Below are positions 1-11,335 of a stretch of 64,000 nt of DNA, in pieces. The notes beneath the pieces are model-generated. The model made no database searches and had not been told where the DNA came from. It saw only the letters and a list, made by a program, of their open reading frames with translations. Position numbers and translations under genes: made by a program. The first letter of the stretch is position 1. Each line of letters opens with the position of its first letter. This DNA comes from Elymus sibiricus (lineage: Eukaryota; Streptophyta; Magnoliopsida; Poales; Poaceae): assembly GCA_039707655.1 (NCBI GenBank), contig CM077666.1, forward strand, positions 397,067,886 through 397,131,885. The letters run 5' to 3'.

Positions 1-640
1 TTGTTTAGTTTTTTTTCTTTTTTTCGGTTTCTTCCTTTTTAATCTTTTTTCTTTCCTTTTCCTTAATTTCTCTTTATTATTATTTAAAAATGCTTGAACT
101 TTCCCCAATTCGATGAACTTTTTTTTCAAAATCAGTTTTTTTTTTCAAATTGATGATTTTTTTAACGGGATTGCTAAAACTCAGCTAGCTGAGAAATAAT
201 TTGGTCTCATTCACAAGCATAGCCATTGGATAAAACTTGCATCGTGATTCGTGTTGTTGGCTCTCAAACTTTGTTCGCAGCCCGTGGCAGGCTATGGGCT
301 TGTTTTTGTCGGCCCGTCAGATTCTGTGGGCGTCTTTTTTGTTTGTCTACTTTTTGTCAGTTCGTCGGCTGGCAGCGTAGCTGAGCATTTTCAACGAAGC
401 ATGTGACCTGCGTCCATGTACGGGAGCGCCTCATTTGACAAGTTTTCCCCCTTTTTTTTGTCAGGCTATGCTTGATACTCTTTCTATTTTTTTCCTGTTG
501 TCAAGCTAGGCTTGTTATAACTTCAAAAAAGCTAGGCTTGTTATGTTATTCGATGCATCAGGCCTTGTTGTTGCTTCTTTTTTTTATCCCATTTTTCTTG
601 GGCATTTTCTTCCTTCTTTTTGTAAAATAACGAGTGCCGG
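1..640. other. T-rich DNA without a gene
   Basis: Long T runs and degenerate copies of a motif resembling TTTTTCAAATTGATGA (about 85-170) fill this stretch. No reading frame shows codon structure or a recognisable domain. The same T-rich motif returns at 2255-2530 and 3060-3270, so these pieces probably belong to one old repeat. Confidence 0.5.
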
Positions 641-644
641 GGAG

Positions 645-1650
645 GTGGCTTGTCGAGGCTAGTTGCATGTTCAACACTAGACATGCAACTGCGATCGTTC
701 TAAACCCGACTGCAACTGCATGGACACAAAGTGACTGCAACTGGGGTCGGGAGGGGGGGGGGGGTTGTGAGCAGTTGCATGCCTATCACTAGACATGCAA
801 CTGCGAGTGCTATAACCCGACTACAATTTGTAGTGTGTGCAAAGCTACTGCAACTGGGATCGGGATGAGAGTTGTTAGGCCAGTTGCATGTGAAACACTA
901 GACATGCAACTGCAAACATTGTAGCCCGACTGCAATTGCACTGGTACAAAGCAACTGCAATAGGGTTTCGGATGGGGGTTGTCGGGCCAGTTACATGTCC
1001 ACCATTGGACATACATCTGCAAGCATTGTAACCAGACTGCAACTGCATGAGACACAAAGCGACTGCAACTGGGTCAGGGAGGGGGATTGTCGGGGCCAAT
1101 TGCATGTCCAACATTATACATGCAACTGCAAGCATTATAACCCGACTGCAACTGCATGAACACACAGCGACTACAACTCGAGTCGGAAGGGGGGTTGCCG
1201 GGCCAGTTACATGTCCACTACTAGACATGCAACTACAAGAATTATAACCCAGCTGTAATTGCACTTGGTACAAAGTGACAACAACTTGGGTTGGGACGGG
1301 GGTTGTTGGGTCGGTTGCATGTCCAACAATAGACATGTAACTGCAAATGTTGTAACTCGACTGCAATTGCACTTGGTACAAAGTGACTGCAACTTGGGTT
1401 GGGATGAGGGTTATCGGGTCAGTTGCATGTCCAACACTAGACATGCAACCGCAAATGTTGTAACTCGAGTGCAATTGCACTGGGTACAAAGCGACTGCAA
1501 CTATGATCGGAGAGGGGGTTTGTCGGGCCAGTTGCATGTCCACCACTAGACATGCAACTGCAAGCGTGGTAACTCGACCGCAACTACACGGGACACAAAG
1601 CGACTTCAACTAGGTTTGTCAGGGCTGCAAGCGTTGTAACCCAACTGCAG
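645..1650. repeat. Nine-copy minisatellite, period about 109 bp, with palindromic core
   Basis: The core GACATGCAACT or a close variant begins at 680, 792, 901, 1008, 1118, 1224, 1332, 1440 and 1549, giving spacings of 106-112 bp. In most units it pairs with AGTTGCATGTC about 8 bases upstream, making an 11-bp stem with a short loop. A second conserved part reads like ACAAAGCGACTGCAACT. Copies differ by scattered substitutions, so the array is not recent. The apparent open frames across it (for example 875-1609 on the minus strand) come from the repeat lacking stops and are not genes. Confidence 0.9.
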
Positions 1651-2859
1651 TAGGTGGGTCAAAAAAATGGTCATAACGCAAACATAGTAGGCGGCACAAT
1701 AATGTTAGGCATGTAGTTTTGCTATTTTTTATTTATTTTGTTTCTTTTCTTTTGATAATATGCAAATGTTCAAAGTCCCCTCTTTTTTTTTTAAAAAAAG
1801 ACGCACTTGCAATGTATTTGTATTTTTATTCATATGTTTGTGATCTAGCCGTGTGATTCTGCTACTTTGTGGCTGGCCCTTGCATGACTGATGTCATGTA
1901 GCCCAAACAAAAGAAATCCCCCGCAAAAAAAAAAAGAAATGAAAAATACAAGGGAAAGGAAGCGTAGCTAGTCACTTGTCGCAAAAAAGAAGAAGAAAAA
2001 ACACAACGATCAGTGTCCATGCCTATGCCGTGTTATCTTTTTTTTTTGATGGGTTGGTAGCTTAGCTAGGTGCTATGTCGATCTGAATGTACGTGGCATG
2101 AGCTGCACTGAGAAATATACAACCAATAACCAGCCCATGGGCTTATAAAAAGAACAAAAGTCAACTTAATGAAAACGGGCTACAACAATAAAAGATGATG
2201 TGAGCTGATGTTAGATGAATGAGACCAAACTATATCTCATCTAGATGAGTTGTAGGCACTCCCTTTTTTAAATTTGATAATTTTCTTAAAATTCGATAAC
2301 CTTTTCCCAATTCGATGATTTTTTTCCAAATTCAATAACTTTTTCAAAATTCGATGATCTTTTTTTTCAAAATCGATGAACTTTTCTTAAAATGAGTAAT
2401 TTGTTTTTCAAATTCGGTGAAGTTTTTCCAAAATCGATGAACTTTTTTTCAAACTCGTGAGTTTTTTTTCAAAATCCGTGAATATTTTCCGAATCCACGA
2501 CTTTATTTTTACTTTTTTCTATTTTTTTTCCTTTTTCATATTTTTTCAAAAGTCAATGGTTAACCGGTCAAACACGATCAGACCCTAAAAAAAAGAAGCA
2601 AGATCGAGGGACTAGGGAGCAATTGCTTCTTCTTGGGCTGGCCCAAGAGTGGAGGCGTGTAGGCGCCAGGAGCCTGTTCAGGCGCTTAAAGCGCCGAACA
2701 GGGGCATTTTCTATTCGGCGCCTCTTGCACGGGCATTTCCTATTCGGCGCCTGTTGCGCCCATTAACGTGTAAAATGCAAACCGGCGCACAACCCCCACC
2801 AGTGCTGGGCCGACCCATGTTGCCTTTTTTTTCTTCCATATTAAGGTTTTTCTCTGCAG
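1651..2859. other. AT-rich repetitive DNA, no gene seen
   Basis: This stretch holds long A and T runs, a degenerate repeat of TTTTTCAAAATCGATGAAC type at about 2255-2530, and a small GC-rich patch at 2640-2830 in which TTCGGCGCC and related GGCGCC motifs recur. I see no coding signal. Confidence 0.5.
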
Positions 2860-2920
2860 AAAAGATTCGAACACGCGACCTGCTCGTCCTATATAAGCTC
2901 CACTAACCAACTAGGCCTGC
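2860..2920 (-). other. tRNA-like sequence with A- and B-box motifs
   Basis: Read on the minus strand this piece contains GGCCTAGTTGGTTAGTGG, which resembles a Pol III A box and D-loop, followed about 35 bases later by GTGTTCGAATC, which resembles the B box and T-loop. The region between does not fold into an obvious complete cloverleaf. It is more likely a tRNA-derived remnant of a SINE or of a larger element than a functional tRNA gene. Confidence 0.4.
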
Positions 2921-3059
2921 TCACATGGGTGAAATACCTGCATCCTTTACCTCCTTTTGTTTCAGTTTATTTCCCGGTCGCTGGATGTTTTTTATATGGT
3001 TTTTTCTTTACTTCCTTTGTTTCTTTTTCTTATCTTTTTCAATTCGAACTCTTTTCAGT

Positions 3060-3270
3060 TCTTTCAATCTTTTTTTTTCAAAATCTGTGATTTTTTTTCA
3101 AAATTGATGAACTTTTTTTCAAAATTGATGAAGTGTTTTTCAAATCAATGAAATTTTTCCAAATTTGATTTTTTTTTTAAATTTGATGAACTTTTTTGTT
3201 GAATTCTGTGATTTTGTTTTTGCAAATTCACGAACTTTTTTCAAATCTGTGAACATTTTTCAATCCATCT
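3060..3270. repeat. Degenerate T-rich tandem motif
   Basis: Units similar to TTTTTTCAAAATTGATGAAC recur about every 20-25 bases, as at 85-170 and 2255-2530. They are too diverged to count precisely. The open frames over this block are low-complexity. Confidence 0.55.
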
Positions 3271-4289
3271 TTTTCTTTTTTTAAATCTGTAAACCGTCTG
3301 ACAACAGGCAGCAGAAAAATCAAGAAAAAAAACCCCGAGACGAACGACCTACATACATACGGGCGAGAGAGAAAGCGAATTAGGAGCTCCCAAAACGAAT
3401 GCCAGAAATTGTATCTATTTTCCGTCGGTGGCTTCAGCAGCTTACGAAAGCCCAGACGATATATATATTTGATTTTGTGTCTGTATATTATCAATATATG
3501 TCATTAGCTATACTTTGTGTGAATATCCCAACAATGCTTTTTTCACCAATTGATGTGGTCTGTTTTAGTTGTTTTTTTCTACATGTATTTGGGGGCAAAA
3601 AAAAGTTGGCATAATTAAGTTTTTGATGCTGCATAGAGAGTATTTTCCATCGATATTGAAACATACTCGATCTATCTAGATATGCAAGGCACATGATTAT
3701 TGTACGGTCAATGTTTCAAAACTTTGAATGCTATCACGTGTACAACAATATGGTTTGAGCATGCAAGAATAATATTATTGCATTTGCCTTGCATACATGT
3801 TATCTATCTCTTTACTATCGTTTAGGCATACTACAATAGAAACTTGTGATCAAAACCATGTATTGGAGACTGTGAAAAGTGAAAAGCATCTTATATGTAC
3901 GAGTCTTTTTTTGTTGTTGTGATGGACCGGAGTAAACCAGATGAGCATTTAGTGTATATGCATAGTGAAATTACAAATTTCATGTTCTATAAGAACAGGG
4001 TATAAGAACAAATGGATTTTGCTTTGTCTTTGGTTATAGAATGTTTGAATTACGTTTTCTGTGTACCTTTTTCTCTGAAAAGGTTATTTAGAAACTATTG
4101 TATCCGAAGTAAAGTAAATATGGAAATTAGTAAGTTATAGGAGGGCTAACCTACCTGGTAAACTGACATAATATGTCTTAGGCGTCAAATATTTATGACT
4201 CAAGAGAGGTGCAATACTGGCGAGAAGCATCGTGTTTTTATTTAAATTTTTATTTATAGGGACCCCGCACTATTAAGAGGGGATCAAAG
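3271..4289. other. AT-rich stretch, nothing recognised
   Basis: I see no coding frame, terminal repeat or RNA gene here. Short frames on both strands lack domain character. Confidence 0.4.
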
Positions 4290-5028
4290 GGGTTTGCAAT
4301 GGATTTGCTTGGTTGACTATCATCACAACACATAATTCCCACCCGAAAAGTCCAAAGCCAAATAGCCTAACATCATTCTATACATTGGCGACAAAAGAAA
4401 GAGAGGGCATCAGCAACCAAATGGCATCTTCTGGCCGGACTGTTCGGCTAAATACTTCACAACATCAGCAACCAAATGGCCTTGCCGAACAAACTGTCAG
4501 ACATTTACAGAGAGGGCATTTTCTTTCTGGGCTGTTGCCGGACTGCCCAGCTAACTGCGCCGAGGCATCCTACCCCAAAAACATATAGCCGGACATTTTG
4601 TCGTACAAACACCCAGGAGGAAATTTTGTCTGGGCAAATAGGTCAGATTGTCCGACAACATTGCTGGACTGTGCGGGCCAAAACCGACTGGACTGTCTGA
4701 CCCATAAGTCACGTGCCAAAAACGGGTAATTTTCTCAAGAGCTATAAATACCCCTCCACCACTTCATGGAGGGGTTGACCAACTCTTCAAACAAACCGTA
4801 CATCTAAGAAAAGGTCCCCTCTGCTTCTCCCCACACCAAATAGAATATTCTTTGGAGATTTGTGAGAGTTCTTAAGATATTTAACCCAAGCATAGATCCA
4901 CTTCTCTTCTCTCTTTTGACCAAAGCAATCCATGATTTGAGCAAGTCTTGAACATTTCCCCTTAATCTTGTTCTTTTGGAGGCTGGAGACTCCTAGGCAG
5001 TAGGAGTGTGTAAGTTCAAATTAATCGA
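4290..5028 (+). mobile_element. Fragment of an LTR with its promoter region
   Basis: The stretch has repeated CTGGCCGGACTGTTCGGCT-like motifs, a TATA box (TATAAATA at 4743-4750) followed by short-leader sequence, and a purine-rich GGAGACTCCTAGGCAGTAGG block near the end. This layout (U3 with repeats, TATA, R/U5) is typical of Triticeae LTRs. The fragment ends abruptly where LINE-like coding sequence starts. No second LTR, primer-binding site or target duplication is visible, and I cannot name the family. Confidence 0.45.
4743..4750 (+). promoter_or_regulatory. TATA box of the LTR fragment
   Basis: TATAAATA is preceded by GAGC and followed by a C-rich stretch, as in retrotransposon LTR promoters. 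There is no coding sequence downstream that it could still serve. Confidence 0.45.
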
Positions 5029-6266
5029 CCAGAGGGGGTGAGATTCCGGGTTGGTCGGAAAGAAACCCTGCTTGTGCGGGTAGAGAAGTTCTTTTGAAGT
5101 TGGTTATTCCGGCAATCCTTATATAGCATGAGTTGCTTTCAACTAACAAAAAAAGTTTGCAGAGAATTGACATTATGCATGGCAAAATATTGGTGGAGAA
5201 GGTCCATTGACAAAAGATCCTTACACTGGCTATCTTGGGAGAAGCTTGCTGCCCCAAAGGCAAACAGTGGCATGGGTTTTTGAGATTTCAGAAAATTCAA
5301 TATAGCCCTTCTTGGCAAACAGGGATGGCACCTCTTGACCCATCTGGGGTCCCTATGCTTGAGAGTATTGATTATTGAAGGGAAATTATTCCCCCGATTG
5401 TGATTTTATGCAGGCACATGCAAGTGGGATTGATCAAACGAGTTGGCAACAACTCAATAATATCCATATGGGAAGACCAATGGATGCCCATAACAGCTAC
5501 TTTCAAGCCGATGGGGCGCCTTGGCAATGACCTATTGATGTATGCCTCGGATCTCATCGATGCTCAGGCCGGATAGTGGGATATCAAGTGTGTCAAAAGA
5601 AATTATCTCGCACCCGATGCAGCTGCTATCCTGAACATCTCGCTTCGGACTACGGGTGAAGAAGATAACTTGGTTTGGGCTCTAGAATGACCAGGCAAAT
5701 ATTCTATTAAAATAGCTTATCGTGCTCTCATGACTTAACGAGCATCATGCTCTAGAGGAAAGGATGGTAGCAGGAACTTCATTGTCAGAATCCAACTATG
5801 GTATGCTCTTTGGAAGCTCAAAGTCCTCCCGAAAGTTCGAGTTTTCAAGTGGAGAGTACTAAGGGGAATTCTCCCTGATTATACCACTTTGAAATATTGT
5901 CACATTAGGCGAATCACAAGATGTGGTCTCTATGAAGCAATGGGCGAAGATTTGATGCACACCCTTGTGCCTTGTTCCGATGCCAAAAACTATTGGGGTG
6001 TGGACAAAGAGGAACTTAATTGATGTCAAACTACTTCGTTTGCACCCCGATACCTGGACAAAGGATATAATGCTAGACAAGAGGTTTTCTTATTCGGAGC
6101 AAAATCATAACTATGATGCACTCTATCTAGACAGCCCGGAATAGATGGACACATGATCAGGAGAAATTTGATCCTGTCTAGGCTATCATGTGGGCACATG
6201 ATGACCTGTCGGCGTTGGAAATGCCTCAAGATCAACGGTGTGTCCCAGCAGGACAGTGTCGACGAC

Positions 6267-7049
6267 TGATGTATACTACACAACTTGTTCTTGTAGACTC
6301 GTGTTGGGCCTCCAAGCGCAGAGTTTTGTAGGACAGTAGCAAATTTCCCTCAAGTGGATGACCTAAGGTTTATCAATCCGTGGGAGGTGTAGGATGAAGA
6401 TGGTCTCTCTCAAACAACCCTGCAACCAAATAACAAAGAGTCTCTTGTGTCCCCAACACACCCAATACAATGGTAAATTGTATAGGTGCACTAGTTCGGC
6501 GAAGAGATGGTGATACAAGTGTAGTATGGGTAGTAGATATAAGTTTTTGTAGTGCGAACAATAAAAAACAGCAAGGTACATGGGCTGTAGATGAGATCGT
6601 GGAGGTACAGAGGCTTGCGGCGGCGTAAAAACTCATCTAGGTTAACTTTCGGGGGTTTATGAATATATATGATTTTTCAGCGTTGGAATCACGCAAAGAG
6701 GTGCCACAGGGGGCCCACGAGGCACCAGGGCGCGCCTGGGGGGGCGGCAGGCGTGCCCAGGTGGCTTGTGGGGCCCCTGTGGCTCTTCTGCTGCTCCTCC
6801 GAAGCTTCTTGGGTCTGTTTCCTTTCAGAAAAAATCGTCAAAAAGTTTTGCTACATTTGGACTTCGTTTGAGGATTTTCTGGAAAACCAAAAACAAGAAG
6901 AAAACAGCAACTGGCACTGGGCACTAGGTCAATATGTTAGTCCATGAAAATCATATAAAATCCATATAAAAGTGCACCAAAATCATACAAAACTATAATA
7001 CACATGGCATGAATACTTCATAAATTATAGATACGTTGGAGACGTATCA
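6267..7049 (-). repeat. 3' LTR of the minus-strand Gypsy-type element, internally deleted
   Basis: It starts TGATGTATACTACACAAC and ends GGAGACGTATCA on the + strand. It matches the partner LTR at 11336-13018 at both ends but lacks a stretch of about 905 bp, corresponding to roughly 11648-12552 of the partner, with the junction near 6575. The missing part holds most of the LTR middle, including the GA microsatellite. Confidence 0.9.
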
Positions 7050-7063
7050 GCATCCCGAAGCTT
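7050..7063 (-). other. Polypurine tract of the minus-strand element
   Basis: On the minus strand the sequence AAGCTTCGGGATGC lies directly before the 3' LTR, preceded by the conserved CTACTCGAGGACGAGC block. It corresponds to AAGCTTGGGGATGC in the sister element at 60534-60547, with one base changed. Confidence 0.75.
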
Positions 7064-10000
7064 AATTCCTGCTCGTCCTCGAGTAGGTAAATGATAAAAG
7101 AAATAATTTATGAAGTGTGAATGCTAGCATAGTGCATAAGTTTGATCAATGATAATTCCAATCACTTTTTCTAGCATCATAACAGCAACTTTTCCTCATA
7201 AAACTCATCATGATAAAGTAGCAATTAAAAATAGAAATTTTGATGTGGAATGCTACCTATCATAATCATCATATAATCTTTTCTTTTATTGCATGGACAC
7301 TTGGACTTGAATGATTCAAAGCAATAGTCTATAATTTGACATGAAGACATGAATACTCAAGCATACTAACAAGCAACCATGTCTTTCAAAATATCAATAC
7401 TAAAGAAAGTTATCCCTAGCCCATTATGCTCAATCATTGATCCGTTCATGAAACACACTCAATATTAGCTACATCCAATGCACAAGTATGACAATAGTGC
7501 TCTCCAATTGGTGTTTTATAAGAGAAGATGGAGACTCAAAATAAAAATAAAAATTGTATAAAAGTAAATAGATAGGCCCTTCACAGAGGGAAGCAGAGAT
7601 TTGCAAATGTGCCAGAGCTCAAAGCTTAAATTAGAGAGATAAAATTATTTTTGAGAGGCATGCTTTTCCTGTCACCGAAAACGACTGAGAATTCCCAATA
7701 TCTTCCATGCTAGACACATCATAGGCGGTTCCCAAACAGAAAGTAAAGTTTATTTCCTTTCTACCATTCTTTCACAATCCATGGCTAGCCGTATCCACGG
7801 GTGCCCTCCATACCAACACTTTCCATGGAATTTTGTTGTTATTAATTTTTGATTCATTGTGGGACTGGGCATCCCTATTACCAGCCACTCTCTCGTGCAA
7901 TGACAAGTGAATAAACACTCATCGTGAGAATAACACACCTAGCATGGAAAATATTGGCCACCCCCTGCCGCTTCATGAGTGGTACGGGCACACAAAACGG
8001 AATATTATTTTGAAAATTAGAGTTGGCACACGCAAATTTACTTAGAACGGCATGGAAATACCGCATATAGGTAGGTATGGTGGACTCATTTGGCATAACT
8101 TGGGTTTAAGGAGTTTGGATGCACAAGCAGTATTCCCACTTAGTACAAATGAAGACTAACAAATAGATTGAGAAGCAACCAACCAAAAAGCGAAAACGGT
8201 CATAAACATGCATTGAACATAACTAACACTGAATAATGCACCATAAGTAGGATATAATTTCGTTGCATAACTATTGACTTTACGTGCATGCATAGGGAAT
8301 CACAAACCTTAGCACCAATATTCTTACTAAACCATAATTACTCACTAACATGACTCACATATTATCATCTCCATATCGCAAAACTATTGCAAGGAATCAA
8401 AGTCATCATATTCAGTGGTCTACATAAAAGGTTTTATTATATCCTTCTTAAATATCCATCACATTAGGACCAAATTCATATCTTGTGCAAATTATCATTA
8501 CTATTGTCAACTCTCAAAATAATATAAGTGAAGCATGAGAGTGTATGACAAACTACTCCAAAAAGATATAAGTGAAGATCAATGAGTAGTTAAACAATTA
8601 AGTAGCTATGTGAAGACTCTCTCCAAATAAAGATTTCAGATCTTGATAATTTTATTAAAACAGCAAACAAAATGAAAATAAAAGGACACTCCAAGAATAT
8701 CACATATCATGTGAAGAAGTAAAAACTTAGACTAACCGATAGGTGTTGATGAAGAAAGGTGGGATGACAACCGGGGCATCCCCAAGCTTAGTTGCTTGAG
8801 ACTTCTTGGAATGTTATCTTTGGGTGCCTTGGGCATCCCCAAGCTTGAGCTCTCGTGTCTCCTTAATTCCTCTCATATCATGGCTTCTCCTAAATCTTTA
8901 AAAACTTCATCCACACAAAACTCAACAAGAACTCGTGAGATAAGTTAGTATAAATCAACTCAAAACCTTAACATTCTCTACTGTAGCAAATCACTAAAAT
9001 TTTAATTAAACATTGCATACTAAATGCCTCTTCATATTTAATACTCCTATCCACAAATAGAAACATTAAACACGCAAATATATGCAAACAATGCAACTAT
9101 AGCAGCAATCTGCCAAAACAGAATAGTCTGTAAAAGGGGAAAAAGAATCCATACTTCCCTAACTCCAAAAAATCTGAAAAATTACCACGTGACATAGAAC
9201 TCATGCGTGCTTACTGTGTAAAAATTTCAGATTTTTATCATGTTCTTACTATTCAGGAATATTCTGGACATAACAGAAAACTTTCTGTTTTCAAACAGCA
9301 ACACATGAACTTGCAAACTGAGCATGGTAAAGGCTATACTTGGCATTTTATTGAACTAAAAGATACAAAACATGGTTATTGATAACAGCAAGCAAACCCA
9401 AACAAAATAAAATGACGCTCCAAGAAAAACTCATATTATGTGATGAATAAAAATATAGCTCCAAGTGAGGTATACCGATAATGTTGAAGACGAAAGAGGG
9501 GATGCCATCCGGGGCATCCCCAAGCTTAGACGCTTGAGTCTTCCTTGAGTATTACCTTGGGGTGCCTTGGGCATCCCCAAGCTTAGGGTCTTTCCACTCC
9601 TTATTCTTCTCATATCGATATCTCACTCAAAACATGAAAACTTCAATCACACAAAACTTAACGGAACTTGGTGAGATAGGTTAGTATGATAAAAATAAAT
9701 CATCCACTTAGGTACTGTCAAGACAAGATTCATAATTGTTCTCACATAATGCCTTCTGTATTCTATCATTTCCACAATTTATATTACTCAATATAAGCTA
9801 TGGAAACACTAAAACAAGCAAACTATGCATCGAAAACAGAATCTGTCAAAAACAGAACAGCATGTAGTGAGCGATTTAAAAATCATACTTATGTACCTCC
9901 AAAAATTCTAAAAAATTAGGAAAACGTAAAAAATTTGTATTACAATGCTCTGTAAAAATTTCAGAATTTTATCACTCTCCAGTACAGAATAGAAATTCCA

Positions 10001-10229
10001 GCACTGGATGCAAAAGTTTCTGTTTTTGCACAGAATCGAATCAACAAATATCCACACTATCCCAAAGGCTTTACTTGGCACATTATTGAAAGAAAGCATA
10101 TAAAACATGATTACCACAGTAGCTTAATCACGTGGACACAAGAAAACAGTAGGTACAAATATTGGGTTGTCTCCCAACAAGCGCTTTTCTTTAATGCCTT
10201 TTAGCTAGGCATGATGATTTCAATGATGC
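7064..10229 (-). other. Noncoding interior of the minus-strand element
   Basis: About 3.2 kb without long open frames. It contains four exact internal copies of the tract motif AAGCTTGGGGATGC (minus strand) at 8776-8789, 8833-8846, 9514-9527 and 9571-9584, arranged as two pairs. The first pair is 57 bp apart start to start, as is the second. Towards 10160 it has the conserved GGGTTGTCTCCCAAC block shared with the element at 55087-61953. Confidence 0.7.
8776..9584 (-). repeat. Two pairs of internal polypurine-tract-like motifs
   Basis: AAGCTTGGGGATGC occurs exactly at 8776-8789, 8833-8846, 9514-9527 and 9571-9584 on the minus strand, plus a fifth copy inside the ORF at 10999-11012. Each pair flanks a short segment with GGCACCC-type sequence that could fold back. 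The same paired arrangement is in the + strand element at 58366-58379 and 58423-58436. Confidence 0.85.
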
Positions 10230-11210
10230 TCACATAAAAGTAAAGAATTGAAACACAAAGAGAGCATCATGAAGCATATGACTAGCACATTTAAGCCTAA
10301 CCCACTTCCTATGCATAGGGATTTTGTGAGCAAATGATTTATGGGAGCAAGAATCAACTAGCATAGGAAGGCAAAACAAGCATAACTTCAAAACTTTCAA
10401 CACATAGAGAGGAAACTTGATATTATTGAGATATGTAAAAGCATATGATCCTCTCTCATAATAATTTTCAGTAGAATCATGAATGAATTCAACAATATAG
10501 CTATCACATAAAGCATTCTTTTCATGATTCATAGGCATAGGAAATTTATTACTCTCCCCATAAGCAAATTTGTTCTCATCAATAGTAGTGGGAGAAAATT
10601 CAACAAAATAACTATCATGAGATACTTGATTGGCATAATACAATTGAAAATTAAAATCATGATGACAAGTTTCATAGTTATCATTATTCTTTATGGCATA
10701 CATGTCATCACAATAATCATCATAGATAGCAACTTTGTTATCATAGTCAATTGAAACCTCTTCCAAAATAGTGGAATCATCATTAAATAAAGTTGTGACC
10801 TCTCCAAATCCACTTTCATAATTATTGCCATAAGATTCAACACCCTCCAAAATAGTGGGATCATTAGTGCCTAGAGTTGACACTCTTCCAAACCCACTTT
10901 CATCAATATAATCATCATAAATAGGAGGCATGCTGTTATCATAATAAATTTTCTCATCAAAACTTGGGGGAGTAAAAATATCATCTTCATCAAACATAGC
11001 ATCCCCAAGCTTATGGCTTTGCATATCACTAGCATCATGGATATTCATAGAATTCATACTAGCAACATTGCAATCATGCTCATCATTCAAAGATTTTATG
11101 CCAAACATTTTATTGAATTCTTCTTCTATCAATTGAGCACAATTTTCCGATCCATCATTTTCAAGAAAAACATTATAAAGATGAATAATATGAGGCAACC
11201 TCAATTCCAT
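10230..11210 (-). CDS. Intact 326-codon ORF in the gag position of a non-autonomous element
   Basis: The frame begins about 100 bp downstream of the primer-binding site, where an LTR element normally starts gag, and is uninterrupted for 326 codons. The product is acidic and rich in Asp, Asn, Tyr and Ser. The middle holds two related segments (YIDESGFGRVSTL and NYESGFGEVTTL, each followed by a STILE-like stretch), which suggests an internal duplication. The C-terminal third is more hydrophobic and basic. I see no zinc knuckle, capsid motif or enzyme motif. It encodes one of the tract-like motifs as codons (11012-10999). Function is unknown. Its intactness next to decayed LTRs suggests either recent selection or chance. 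It could be a highly diverged gag-like protein. Confidence 0.55.
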   Translation of the reverse strand: MELRLPHIIHLYNVFLENDGSENCAQLIEEEFNKMFGIKSLNDEHDCNVASMNSMNIHDASDMQSHKLGDAMFDEDDIFTPPSFDEKIYYDNSMPPIYDDYIDESGFGRVSTLGTNDPTILEGVESYGNNYESGFGEVTTLFNDDSTILEEVSIDYDNKVAIYDDYCDDMYAIKNNDNYETCHHDFNFQLYYANQVSHDSYFVEFSPTTIDENKFAYGESNKFPMPMNHEKNALCDSYIVEFIHDSTENYYERGSYAFTYLNNIKFPLYVLKVLKLCLFCLPMLVDSCSHKSFAHKIPMHRKWVRLKCASHMLHDALFVFQFFTFM

Positions 11211-11307
11211 TTTTTTGTAGTTTTCTTTTATAAACCAAACTAGTGATAAAACAAGAAACTAAAAGATTTGATTGAAAGATCTAAAGATATACCTTCAAGC
11301 ACTCACC

Positions 11308-11325
11308 TCCCCGGCAACGACACCA
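11308..11325 (-). other. Primer-binding site of the minus-strand element
   Basis: On the minus strand TGGTGTCGTTGCCGGGGA lies 10 bases after the 5' LTR. It differs by one base pair from TGGCGCCGTTGCCGGGGA, the form commonly matched to tRNA-Asp in grass Gypsy elements (recalled, not computed). Confidence 0.75.
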
Positions 11326-11335
11326 GAAAAGAGCT

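Noticed and set aside
875..1609. 244-codon minus-strand frame
   Set aside because: It spans the 109-bp minisatellite, its translation repeats with the array, and it has no domain.
645..1650. CRISPR-like array
   Set aside because: Units are contiguous and diverged over their whole length, without unique spacers, and the genome is a plant.
10230..11210. Virus-derived gene
   Set aside because: No viral polymerase, movement or capsid motif is visible. Position after the primer-binding site and flanking LTRs point to a retrotransposon ORF.
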